Source: Neobacillus notoginsengisoli (GTDB taxonomy: Bacteria; Bacillota; Bacilli; Bacillales; Cytobacillaceae). Taken from it: 64,000 nucleotides of DNA. The stretch spans positions 184,927 through 248,926 of the forward strand of contig NZ_QWEG01000009.1 in NCBI RefSeq assembly GCF_003515685.1. The letters run 5' to 3'. Shown one piece after another: positions 35,257-43,062 of the stretch. Position 1 is the first letter of the stretch. Each line of letters starts with the position of its first letter. Under the pieces are notes generated by a model. The model did not search any database. It saw only the letters and a list, made by a program, of their open reading frames with translations, and was not told the origin of the DNA. The translations under genes were made by a program, and so were the position numbers.

Positions 35257-36111
35257 ATGAATCCGAGTAATAATATTATTTTAAATAGATTTTTTACTCA
35301 CAATATATTTATGGACCTAATAAATGGCAAGGGAAATTCCTTATATAATACCTGTATAAACAGATATTTGAATAACGGAGTAAGTTCAATAAACAACGAA
35401 CATTTAATAACCAAAGTGTATAAATATATTTCAAAAGAGTATAGGAATGAATATTTTTTTAAGAATACTCTTCTAAATAAACTATTACTGGGTCGGCATA
35501 GTTTAAATACTACAACTGCCTTAACTGAAATACCTATTAATAAGTCCAAGGCTGATTTTATTCTTATCAATGGTAAAGCTATTGTTTACGAAATTAAAAC
35601 AGGATTAGATACTTTAGATAGGCTAGAAAGCCAAATCAATGATTACTATAAGGCATTTAATCACGTAAGTGTAATCTCATGTGAATCTAATTATGACAAG
35701 CTTATGGAAATGTTTAAGGATACTAACGTAGGCATTTCTATATTAACTGAAAAAAATACAATTAGCTTAAGAAAAAAACCTGTTGAAGATAATACCAAAT
35801 TAGACTATTCTGTAATGTTCAAAATTTTAAGGAAGAGTGAATTTGAAAATATTATTTTATCTTATTACGGCTCGCTTCCTGTCACAACCCAAGTGGCTTA
35901 TTATAAAGAATGTTTTAAATTTTTTGCAGCTATAGACAAGAAGGAAGTATATAAATTTTTTATCACCGAACTAAAGAAAAGGACGATAACAGAGAAAGAA
36001 GAATATAAAAATGTACCATACGAACTGAAATTTTTAGTTTATTTTTCAAAATTTAAAAAAGGTGATTATATAAAGCTAAATAAATTTTTAGAAAGAAAAT
36101 GGAGGGGTTAG
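35257..36111 (+). CDS. Sce7726-family protein (PD-(D/E)XK nuclease-like)
   Basis: 284 residues. The centre carries a restriction-endonuclease core, KADFILINGKAIVYEIKTGL (Asp, then Glu-x-Lys), followed by LDRLESQINDYYKAFNHVSV, which is the Sce7726 family hallmark. The C-terminal half is helical and basic. AGGTGG lies upstream of the ATG at 35257. First gene of a three-gene unit, with the next start 2 bases after its stop. The recurrent Sce7726-Sce7725 pair is of unknown function; a defence role is inferred. A+T-rich against flanks. Confidence 0.8.
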   Translation: MNPSNNIILNRFFTHNIFMDLINGKGNSLYNTCINRYLNNGVSSINNEHLITKVYKYISKEYRNEYFFKNTLLNKLLLGRHSLNTTTALTEIPINKSKADFILINGKAIVYEIKTGLDTLDRLESQINDYYKAFNHVSVISCESNYDKLMEMFKDTNVGISILTEKNTISLRKKPVEDNTKLDYSVMFKILRKSEFENIILSYYGSLPVTTQVAYYKECFKFFAAIDKKEVYKFFITELKKRTITEKEEYKNVPYELKFLVYFSKFKKGDYIKLNKFLERKWRG

Positions 36112-36113
36112 TA

Positions 36114-37052
36114 ATGTATTTTCCTTATTTAAGGGGTAGGCAGTATGAACTTTTAGCATTAAGAGAATTAGCTCAAAACGATTTAATTGGTTCAAAAGTT
36201 ACACCTATAATAGAGCCAGTAAAACCATCTGCAACTCTGACAAAGACCATCATAGAATATGTTCATAAAAATAAGGAAATTGCATTTATAACTAATCCGT
36301 TAGTTGGAAATTTTTCAGCTGATTTTAATGCACTCAAAGAGGAAAAAGTTAGGGACAGTCTTATTTCTTCGTTACGAAAAGAAAATGTTATTGTTTCACA
36401 TATTTTAAATCAAAATAGCTGTTTCCAAATACCAAGATTATTATTTGAGCAAGGCTTTAGCAATGAAAAATTATTATTAATCTGTGAAGATAAAGATTAT
36501 ATAAATTATTTTTTTGAATTTTTTCAGGAAGAAGTTCCAAGATATTGTTTAATACCAGAAGAAAGTACTTTTCGTCGTAAAATAAAGCATAACAAAGTTT
36601 TGGTTGCTGATAGATTTACTAAACAAGAAAGAAATGCCGATTACAGCAGCATAGATGAAAGTCCTTTTTCGGAGGACCATTTGTATTTCAAAGAAGACGG
36701 ATTCATTGGTTTTTCAGATTATTCAATTGTAGGGAAAAGGTATTTTGAATCTGGCTTTGCTCCTTATGCTGTCGCTATACATATAGTTTTTTTGGCTGAG
36801 GATAATAGTTTAAGAATAAAGCATTTTGTTTCAGATTCAAATGATGACTTCAACGATCCAGCAGGCAAATTTTATGAGGCAGTAAAAAAACTTGCTGAAT
36901 GGCAAGAAGAAATGAAATTAGATACTTTTGGCATAAGCGAATTTTTAAGGCATTTCAAGAACGGAACGTATCCAGGTTTAGGAACAGTGAAGAAACTCTC
37001 AATAATGCATCACATTGAGTTAGTTAGCAAGTTTTTAGACGGAGTAGAATAA
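36114..37052 (+). CDS. Sce7725-family protein
   Basis: 312 residues starting MYFPYLRGRQYELLALREL, the signature start of Sce7725/beta-family proteins, and containing KVTPIIEPVK. The fold is probably a TIM-like barrel, but no catalytic residues are established. ATG 36114 has GGAGGGG; earlier in-frame starts overlap the previous gene. Two bases separate it from each neighbour, so the three genes are certainly one operon. Confidence 0.8.
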   Translation: MYFPYLRGRQYELLALRELAQNDLIGSKVTPIIEPVKPSATLTKTIIEYVHKNKEIAFITNPLVGNFSADFNALKEEKVRDSLISSLRKENVIVSHILNQNSCFQIPRLLFEQGFSNEKLLLICEDKDYINYFFEFFQEEVPRYCLIPEESTFRRKIKHNKVLVADRFTKQERNADYSSIDESPFSEDHLYFKEDGFIGFSDYSIVGKRYFESGFAPYAVAIHIVFLAEDNSLRIKHFVSDSNDDFNDPAGKFYEAVKKLAEWQEEMKLDTFGISEFLRHFKNGTYPGLGTVKKLSIMHHIELVSKFLDGVE

Positions 37053-37054
37053 TA

Positions 37055-38125
37055 ATGATATGTTGTGAAAAATGTTTTAAAGATGCAGAGATTAAAGCCA
37101 TTATAAGAGGTATTGGTGTAGATGGTAATTGTGAAGTTTGCAATAAAACAAATGTGTACATATATGATACCGATAATAATAAGGAACTTATCGAACATTT
37201 TAATGGTTTGCTAGAAATATATACTCCAAGTGATAGCTATCCAGCAGACTTCCCTAGGGAGAAAGCAAATTTATTAAAAGATGAACTGAGGGATAGGTGG
37301 GATGTATTTACCATTGATAAAGAAAAGGTTTATACATTAATGAAGAATATTTGCTCAGAAAAATATTCAGAAATACCTGGCCTTTTCCATTCGCCAATTG
37401 GAATAACAACTCTTTACCAAACAAGCTATTTGGAGGAAAATTCTTTAATTAAAACTTTTAAGTGGGAGAATTTTGTAAAGGAAATAAAGACTGTAAATCG
37501 TTTTCATACAAACCTAATTAATAAAAAAATTCTTGAAATGTTTTGTGAATATGCCACAACCTCTTATAGAAAAGGGCATGTTTTTTATCGCGGGAGAATT
37601 TCTTCCTCTAAGGGTTATTCGATAAAGGAGATGGGTGCACCGCCACCTGGTAAGGCATCTGATGGAAGGGCTAATCCTTTAGGGATAAGTTGTTTATACC
37701 TTGCAAATGATATTGAAACAACATTTCATGAGGTAAGGGCAAGTGTTTATGACTATGTTACCATTGGAAAGTTTGAATTAATAGAAGATATTGAAGTAGT
37801 TGATTTTATAGCATTAGATCGAATTAGCCCTTTTTCAACAATTGATATTGAATTACACGCAGTAAACAAAGAACATTTAAGGAAAATTAGTAATGAAATT
37901 GCCAAGCCTTTGAGACGGGGAGACAGCTCACTTGATTATCTTCCGACTCAATATATTGCTGAATTTGTAAAAAGCATTGGACATAAAGGGATAAGATTTA
38001 AAAGTACAAGAAATGAAAAAGGTTTTAATTTGGCGGTATTTAACCAAGATTTATTTAAATGCACGGATGTAGAAGTTTATGATGTTAAAAGTATAATATA
38101 CGATTATGATTCAGTCGATGATTAA
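37055..38125 (+). CDS. RES-domain protein with N-terminal zinc-ribbon (NAD-targeting toxin family)
   Basis: 356 residues. An N-terminal Cys cluster (CCEKCF, CEVC) forms a probable zinc ribbon. The C-terminal RES domain is complete: Arg in FYRGRISSS, Glu in IETTFHEVRAS, Ser in GIRFKSTRNE, the three residues that name the family. RES toxins such as MbcT and Res degrade NAD by phosphorolysis or hydrolysis. No small Xre-type antitoxin gene is adjacent; instead it is the third gene of the Sce7726/Sce7725 operon, which suggests an abortive-infection effector. Confidence 0.85.
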   Translation: MICCEKCFKDAEIKAIIRGIGVDGNCEVCNKTNVYIYDTDNNKELIEHFNGLLEIYTPSDSYPADFPREKANLLKDELRDRWDVFTIDKEKVYTLMKNICSEKYSEIPGLFHSPIGITTLYQTSYLEENSLIKTFKWENFVKEIKTVNRFHTNLINKKILEMFCEYATTSYRKGHVFYRGRISSSKGYSIKEMGAPPPGKASDGRANPLGISCLYLANDIETTFHEVRASVYDYVTIGKFELIEDIEVVDFIALDRISPFSTIDIELHAVNKEHLRKISNEIAKPLRRGDSSLDYLPTQYIAEFVKSIGHKGIRFKSTRNEKGFNLAVFNQDLFKCTDVEVYDVKSIIYDYDSVDD

Positions 38126-38235
38126 TCTGACTTTTAAATTAATTTATATAATATTGAAATTGTTAAATAAAAAATTGCCTTGACTTTCATCGAGGTGCTT
38201 TTTTTAGTAAGCTTTTTTGTTTTTTAAAAGAGTAC

Positions 38236-38646
38236 TATATAAGTTGAAATTAACAGGTTCTACATTTCTTAAGTGGGGTATGGAAAAAACCTTCTTGAGA
38301 GGATGAGACCGATGATCGCCACTAAGAGCTACTCAGGTATTGGAAGCCATGAAAGCCACTGACGACCGAAGAATGTTTGAACGGTATCAAGTCGCCCGCT
38401 TACATTTTATTGAAGAAAACAAAGACAGAATTAAACTGGTCTTCTTTGCCCCTTTCAGCCCTTACTAAATATGATTGAGGGCCTTTGGAAATGGATGAAA
38501 GAGAAGATTGTTAATAACGTTTTTTATTCCAGGGTTCAGGACATCCGCATCAATGTCAGAAATTTTGTTAAGCAACTGAGCGAACGGGCAGAGGAGTCAT
38601 AAACAGGCTCTGAGTAAAGATGTAATTATTTATTTCAACTTATATA
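38236..38646 (+). mobile_element. IS630-type remnant, right copy
   Basis: 411 bases bounded by inverted ends TATATAAGTTGAAAT (38236) and ATTTCAACTTATATA (to 38646). It carries a broken transposase tail (ERYQVARLHFIEENKDRIK, frameshift, then NMIEGLWKWMKEKIVNNVF). Same deletion and frameshift as the left copy, in inverted orientation. Together they bracket the three-gene cassette. Confidence 0.85.
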
Positions 38647-38703
38647 ATTAAAAAAAAGCTGCCCATATGGTCTTGCCCCTGTCAAGTAGACAACTAAAAA
38701 AAG

Positions 38704-39501
38704 CTATGCAGCGAGCGCGTGTCGATATTCAATCGGCGCGCGTTTCTTTAGTCTTCGTTGTCTTCGTTTGTAGTTGTAATAATAGATGTAATCCTCGATA
38801 GCTTGCCTTAGCTCTTTTTCTGACTTACACTGTTCCATATACAACTTTTCCGTTTTGAGGTGTGAGAAGAATGATTCTATGCAGGCATTATCCAGGCAGT
38901 TTACTTTGCGAGAGTGGCTGCCATTAATGCCGTTTGCCTCTAATCGATTGTTGTATAGCTTGGACGTATACTGGAAGCCCTGATCCGAATGGAGAACAGC
39001 TCCAGCTACGTCCTTTTTCTTTCTCCATTTTTCCACTGTATTAAGTACTAATTCAAGATCATTTCTCCTGGAAAACTCCCAACTCACTATTTCATTATTG
39101 AAAAGATCCTGGATAACAGATAAATAATAAAATTCTTTTCCGTCGGAAACATAGGTAATATCCGTTACCATCTTCTGATTGGGGCCGACGGCCCTGAATT
39201 TCCTTCTTAAGCGGTTAGGAAATATAACTGAAGGGGTATGGCCGTGACGCTTCCTTTTCCTCCGTAGGACTGATTGTATCTCCATTTCCCTCATCAACCG
39301 GTAGACCTTTTTATGGTTAATCAAGAATCCCATTTCTTTGAGGTCATCCGTTATTTGGGGACGGCCAAATTCAGGATTCACAAAATGGATTGCCATAATG
39401 TGTTCCCGAATAACTTGTTCCTTCTTTTTCTTTTCTTCACGTTGTAGCTTGCTTTTCCTCCACTTGTAATAGCTTGCAGGTTTGATAAATGCAATTTCCA
39501 A
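38704..39501 (-). CDS. IS3-family transposase, OrfB part (DDE integrase)
   Basis: 265 residues as a separate ORF. The catalytic triad is present: MVTDITYVSDG (Asp), VLHSDQGFQYTS (Asp), DNACIESFFSHLK (Glu). An HTH_21 region (VNPEFGRPQITDDLKEMGF) precedes the rve core. The open frame extends upstream past 39501 (LIDELRGKFPVSWLLEIAF) to overlap orfA, as expected for an OrfAB fusion made by programmed -1 frameshifting. Confidence 0.9.
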   Translation of the reverse strand: MEIAFIKPASYYKWRKSKLQREEKKKKEQVIREHIMAIHFVNPEFGRPQITDDLKEMGFLINHKKVYRLMREMEIQSVLRRKRKRHGHTPSVIFPNRLRRKFRAVGPNQKMVTDITYVSDGKEFYYLSVIQDLFNNEIVSWEFSRRNDLELVLNTVEKWRKKKDVAGAVLHSDQGFQYTSKLYNNRLEANGINGSHSRKVNCLDNACIESFFSHLKTEKLYMEQCKSEKELRQAIEDYIYYYNYKRRQRRLKKRAPIEYRHALAA

Positions 39502-39539
39502 CAGCCATGATACGGGGAATTTACCTCTTAATTCATCAA

Positions 39540-39884
39540 TCAGTTGGTACTTCTGTCTTCTAGGGATGTCTTCTCCTCCTTTACCAGATTTGGATACTGC
39601 TTTTTTAAGTATTCGACCTGTGCCTTCAAGTAATCCCTTTCCTCTTCAACTGATTTGAATTTTGTTCTTGGTCTTCCTTTTAGAGGGTTGGTAACCCCTT
39701 TACGTTGATCAAAAGACTCTCTGTTTTTCCATTTCCTAACCCAGACCTTTAGCTGGCTGCAATTCCGTATTCCCAACTCCTCCGCCAATATCTTATAGCT
39801 TTTTGAAACGTTCACATATTTCATCACGGCATTGAGCATGAATGCTTCTGAGTAGCTCTTAAATGTCTGTCCTTTTTTGGCCAT
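39540..39884 (-). CDS. IS3-family transposase, OrfA part
   Basis: 114 residues with a helix-turn-helix (YKILAEELGIRNCSQLKVWV) and a C-terminal coiled coil (VEEERDYLKAQVEYLKKQYP). It binds the element ends. The overlap with the orfB frame occurs in the last 15-20 codons. ATG with GGAGGGGA upstream. Confidence 0.9.
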   Translation of the reverse strand: MAKKGQTFKSYSEAFMLNAVMKYVNVSKSYKILAEELGIRNCSQLKVWVRKWKNRESFDQRKGVTNPLKGRPRTKFKSVEEERDYLKAQVEYLKKQYPNLVKEEKTSLEDRSTN

Positions 39885-39991
39885 AGAAAAATCCCCTCCA
39901 AGTTACATTCTTTCCTCCATGGTATATGAAGGTTTTTTTGAATGTCTACTTAAAGGGGACAATATCATACGCAGCTTTTTTCGTATACCCG

Positions 39992-40330
39992 TTATGAACT
40001 AGCTGGAGGGATGACTCCGGAAAAAAGCAGGATAAAGAGCACTAATCCTACGAGTAGGAATAGGGCTGAAGCCGTGAAAACGGGACCTTTTTTAAAAACA
40101 AATGGTTCTTTTTTCAGGATCAATCCTGTTTGCCCGCTTATCTGAGATGAATGAAATTCTGAGATTCTCCCGCCGCTGCTGGAAAAGAAGAAGGTCACTG
40201 TAGCGAATAAAAGTCCGGCAAAAAACATCAACTCAATGAAACGGACAGAGAATTTTAAGGCTGCAAAGTATGCAATGGCAGCCTCGACCACTGATGTCAA
40301 AAGAAAAACAACGAGATTTTTAGTCTTCAT
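39992..40330 (-). CDS. Small membrane protein
   Basis: 112 residues with three or four hydrophobic segments (LVVFLLTSVVEAAIAYFAAL, FIELMFFAGLLFATVTFFF and a C-terminal pair). ATG 40330 follows GGAGGGAG; the ATG at 40351 is unsupported. Its terminator has been split by the IS3 element downstream. No family recognised. Confidence 0.7.
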   Translation of the reverse strand: MKTKNLVVFLLTSVVEAAIAYFAALKFSVRFIELMFFAGLLFATVTFFFSSSGGRISEFHSSQISGQTGLILKKEPFVFKKGPVFTASALFLLVGLVLFILLFSGVIPPASS

Positions 40331-40467
40331 AAACTCCCTCCAAATCCCCAAAGTACCTTACATCTATATTTTACCAAAAACTCAGAATATTTTAATTGAT
40401 ATTTTTGTATCAATGGTAATTTATTAGTTTTTAACCCGATAAAATAGGTGGTGAGTAGTGATAAGCC

Positions 40468-40573
40468 TAAGTTGAAAAATCTTTAAACGATGTTGCCTGT
40501 TCGCACTACTCTCGGTTGAGAGCTGGCTAACCGCGTTGGTACCAGCACCGCTGGGTTCGAATCCCACAACTTG
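40468..40573 (+). ncRNA. Unidentified tRNA-like structured segment
   Basis: TAAGTTG at 40468 pairs with CAACTT at about 40567. Between lie three hairpins: CTCTC-GGTT-GAGAG, a GCTGG...CCAGC arm with nested pairs, and a T-arm-like GGGTTCGAATCCC. The GGTTCGAATCC box is exactly the tRNA B box, but the D-arm is missing and no anticodon arm of normal size can be drawn. It could be a degenerate tRNA or another RNA. It lies in a gap with no protein gene. Confidence 0.25.
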
Positions 40574-40675
40574 AATCCACTCACAGTATGTATGGTTTGG
40601 CAATTTTGCAGGAAAGACCTCCTGAACATTCCTTTCTGTGTTTGGGTTCTTTCCATTATGTTAGGGGGGGAAGCT

Positions 40676-40828
40676 ATGACAACTTTAACGATTTTTGGAG
40701 TGCTTATATTGGGATTAGCAATTCTGACAATCGGATTTATTGCAAAAAAAAGATGGCTTAAATTCCTATCGATTATTCCACTTGCTGTTTCAGGTTGGCA
40801 AATCCTTCGTCTGTTCTTAATGAGTTGA
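40676..40828 (+). CDS. Small two-helix membrane protein
   Basis: 50 residues: MTTLTIFGVLILGLAILTIG, a short basic turn (AKKRWLK), then a second helix (LSIIPLAVSGWQILRLFLM). AGGGGGGGAAG lies at good distance from the ATG. A longer in-frame ORF from 40571 has no ribosome site. No family recognised. Confidence 0.6.
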   Translation: MTTLTIFGVLILGLAILTIGFIAKKRWLKFLSIIPLAVSGWQILRLFLMS

Positions 40829-41040
40829 TAAAGTGGCTATTTAGAACCTTGAATGAAAAGTAAAACATAACTCAATCCATTAGAAGACGGATTTTCTCTG
40901 AAAGCGTGAGATGATTTTCCAGTAGATTTCCAGTTGACATTAATATAACTTCCCTGAGAGTGTCAGTATAAGAAAAGAATTTTGGACGAAAGAACTAGGT
41001 GATTCAGATGTTTTGTTTGCGCTTGGCTTTTCATCAATAT
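40829..41040. other. Intergenic region
   Basis: Part of a 320-base gap between convergent genes. No gene seen; a terminator closes it on the right. Confidence 0.4.
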
Positions 41041-41079
41041 AGCCGTAGTCGTCTTAATCTGACAACTACGGCTTTTTTT
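41041..41079 (+). terminator. Intrinsic terminator
   Basis: AGCCGTAGT and ACTACGGCT arms, followed by TTTTTTT. It could end the small-membrane-protein transcript from 40676. Confidence 0.85.
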
Positions 41080-41150
41080 ATTTTGCTTCTCAAAATGTAT
41101 TCAGATCAATTAACACCTTATCTTTCTTTGAGACTAAATATGTAGAACAA

Positions 41151-41780
41151 TTATAATTCTTTCAACGACACCGGTAAGAAAAGCTTTATTCCGCGTTTGT
41201 TCATTGGCAGGATTTTCAAATCCGCGATTAGATGGCTTATGTAACCTCCTAAACAAGCATAGAAAACTCCCGGGATTCCGAGGGAGGCTTCCAACTTGGA
41301 AGCTGTGAATCCGAAGAAAATAACCCCCAGGAGCGAATGGGTATAACTGCGGTGCGAAGAAAATGAGGCGACAATGATGTAGACTCCGAGCAGCATTAAC
41401 CATTGTTCGTCTAAAGTCAAACCTCCCGCAATGACTGCAATGCCGGTAATCGTAAGCATATGTTTTTGCTTGATTAACGATGCCACTACATTAATCATGA
41501 CTCCGATTCCGAGTCCCAGCCACCACCTTTCATTCGTTGTTTTCTCCATAAAACTGTACAAAATCATGAGTATTCCAATTAATTGTGCGGCTAATCTAAT
41601 CACCTTATGCGACAGGGTAATTTTGCCGCGAAGCGTCCCGTCAATATCGAGATCAGGAATCAGACCTGAAATGCCTCCTAATCCAACAAGCAAGAGAGTT
41701 GCGGACGGAGAGGCTGCAAATGAATTGGCAACAACAAACCCTGTTGCTGAACCAATTGCTGCGTGCGATGTGCCATTCAT
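41151..41780 (-). CDS. YdjM/DUF457-family membrane-bound metal-dependent hydrolase
   Basis: 209 residues. N-terminal TSHAAIGSATGF and LIPDLDIDG, plus HRSYTHSLLG and ISHLIADLKIL, are the conserved His/Asp clusters of the LexA-binding, membrane-associated hydrolase family (YvsG/YdjM). Several membrane helices lie between. ATG 41780 is preceded by GAGGAG at 8 bases. A truncated duplicate of its 3' end lies at 32416. Confidence 0.85.
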   Translation of the reverse strand: MNGTSHAAIGSATGFVVANSFAASPSATLLLVGLGGISGLIPDLDIDGTLRGKITLSHKVIRLAAQLIGILMILYSFMEKTTNERWWLGLGIGVMINVVASLIKQKHMLTITGIAVIAGGLTLDEQWLMLLGVYIIVASFSSHRSYTHSLLGVIFFGFTASKLEASLGIPGVFYACLGGYISHLIADLKILPMNKRGIKLFLPVSLKEL

Positions 41781-42186
41781 ATACATTTCTCCTCAAAAAT
41801 AAAATTTCGTAAAAAACGACATATTCTATTTTACACCAAAACGTGTGTTCTGTAGAGCTAATCGTTCAATTTTCTATCTTACAATTTCCTAACCAAAGTG
41901 TTTTACGGTTCAAGAAGGATTAACACTTTTTCCGTTGAATTCCTATTAAGTGAACCAACAGTAAATTGACGAGGAGAGATGGACGTACCATTACAGGTCT
42001 CCTGCCTGTTTAATGTGAATGAAATAAACACCAACCTCCGAACGACAGCAATTTTTCACTTAACTAACAGGGCAGTTTCGAGCACCATTGGTAATGATTT
42101 ATAATGAACGTAACAGCGGGATGAAACGGGGGCCAATGGCTAAAAAAATCGAACAAAATAAATTCGAAATCGGAGGAGAAACGGAC
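41781..42186. other. Intergenic region, no convincing gene
   Basis: Divergent promoter region. A 41-codon ORF (ATG 41979, GAGGAG too close) and the frame open from 42088 into the next gene have no support as separate products. Confidence 0.4.
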
Positions 42187-42756
42187 ATGAGAAAACTCGT
42201 ATTGTTCATGCATGTGTCGCTGGACGGGTATGCGTCGGATTCTAATGGAGGACTCGGGTGGATTCCGTACAACGAGGAATTAGTGAAATACGCTGATGAG
42301 ATCGTATCCGAAGTCGGAGCTCCCGTTTATGGACGCACGACGTATCAACTGATGGAGAGCTACTGGCCCAAGATGCTGGACAATCCGAATGCGTCTAGGC
42401 ACGATATGGAGCATGCCAAATGGCTGCAGGATGTTAAAAAGATCGTCATTTCCGGGACGATGGACAAGGTGGAATGGAACAATACGATGCTGATCAAGGA
42501 CAATATCGCCGAGGAAATCAAGGTACTCAAGGAGCAGCCTGGCAAAAATCTCGTTATCTTCGGCAGCCCGGGAGCAGCGAAGACGCTGCTTGGGTTCGGC
42601 CTGATCGACGAATTCCTGCTTACAATTTGTCCGGTCGTCCTGGGTGACGGAAAATCGGTATTCGACGGCGGCGGTGAGAAAATCAAATTCAAGCTGCTGT
42701 CCAGCCGAACGTTCAAGTCGGGCATTATCGCGACCAGATATGAGTTGGAGAAATAG
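42187..42756 (+). CDS. Dihydrofolate-reductase-like (RibD C-terminal) protein
   Basis: 189 residues. Family motifs: LVLFMHVSLDGYASDSNGG, GAPVYGRTTYQLMESYWP, NLVIFGSPGAAKTLLGFGL and CPVVLGDGKSVFDGG. These YwjB/YyaP-type proteins bind NADPH-like cofactors; the substrate is unknown. ATG 42187 has GGAGGAG upstream. Its base composition, like that of the UvrA-like gene next to it, is richer in G+C than neighbouring DNA, suggesting that both were acquired together. Confidence 0.85.
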   Translation: MRKLVLFMHVSLDGYASDSNGGLGWIPYNEELVKYADEIVSEVGAPVYGRTTYQLMESYWPKMLDNPNASRHDMEHAKWLQDVKKIVISGTMDKVEWNNTMLIKDNIAEEIKVLKEQPGKNLVIFGSPGAAKTLLGFGLIDEFLLTICPVVLGDGKSVFDGGGEKIKFKLLSSRTFKSGIIATRYELEK

Positions 42757-42795
42757 CCGTACAAGGTGTTCCGCTAACGGGTACGATCGTCATAT

Positions 42796-42826
42796 AAACC
42801 GCCTTTTTTACAAGGCGGTTTTCATT
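42796..42826 (+). terminator. Intrinsic terminator
   Basis: AACCGCCTT and AAGGCGGTT arms with a short loop, followed by TTCATTT. Confidence 0.85.
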
Positions 42827-42876
42827 TAGTCAAATATCAACATTAGGATTTAACATAGACTTGAAGAAAAAAGACG

Positions 42877-43036
42877 TGAATGTTCCCTACTTCTCCATGT
42901 TGCGGGCAAGTCGAGTGCCGAGCTATTTCCTTTTGCGAAACACCATACGTTTTACAGACTAGATCGTTCTGTAGTCGTGATGGCTCCGGAAGTTTTGGCG
43001 CAAGTAATCCCTAGCGATAATGTGAAAGTAAAATAA
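42877..43036 (+). pseudogene. Possible C-terminal gene remnant
   Basis: An open stretch on the plus strand ends FYRLDRSVVVMAPEVLAQVI and a stop at about 43036, with no start codon or ribosome site. Its G+C matches the flanking acquired genes. It may be the tail of a lost gene; family not recognised. Confidence 0.3.
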
Positions 43037-43062
43037 GCTCAATATTAAGGGAGGGAAAACCA

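Larger units (their letters stand above)
38674..39961 (-). mobile_element. IS3-family element (IS150 group)
   Basis: About 1.29 kb with imperfect ends TGCCCCTGTCAAGTAGACA and, inverted, TTGTCCCCTTTAAGTAGACA. It holds orfA and orfB on the minus strand. Both appear intact. It separates the two arms of a terminator: AAAAAAAGCTGC ends at 38662 on one side and GCAGCTTTTTT starts at 39970 on the other. Confidence 0.85.

Noticed and set aside
34753..39961. One composite transposon including the IS3 element
   Set aside because: The IS3 element belongs to another family, has its own ends and lies outside the right IS630 copy, interrupting a neighbouring gene's terminator.
40468..40573. selC (tRNA-Sec) to go with the selenoproteins
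   Set aside because: There is no TCA anticodon in a proper loop, no 8-bp acceptor stem and no long D-stem. The segment is tRNA-like only in its T arm.
41979..42104. 41-codon ORF before the DHFR-like gene
   Set aside because: GAGGAG is only two bases from the ATG and the peptide shows no conserved features.
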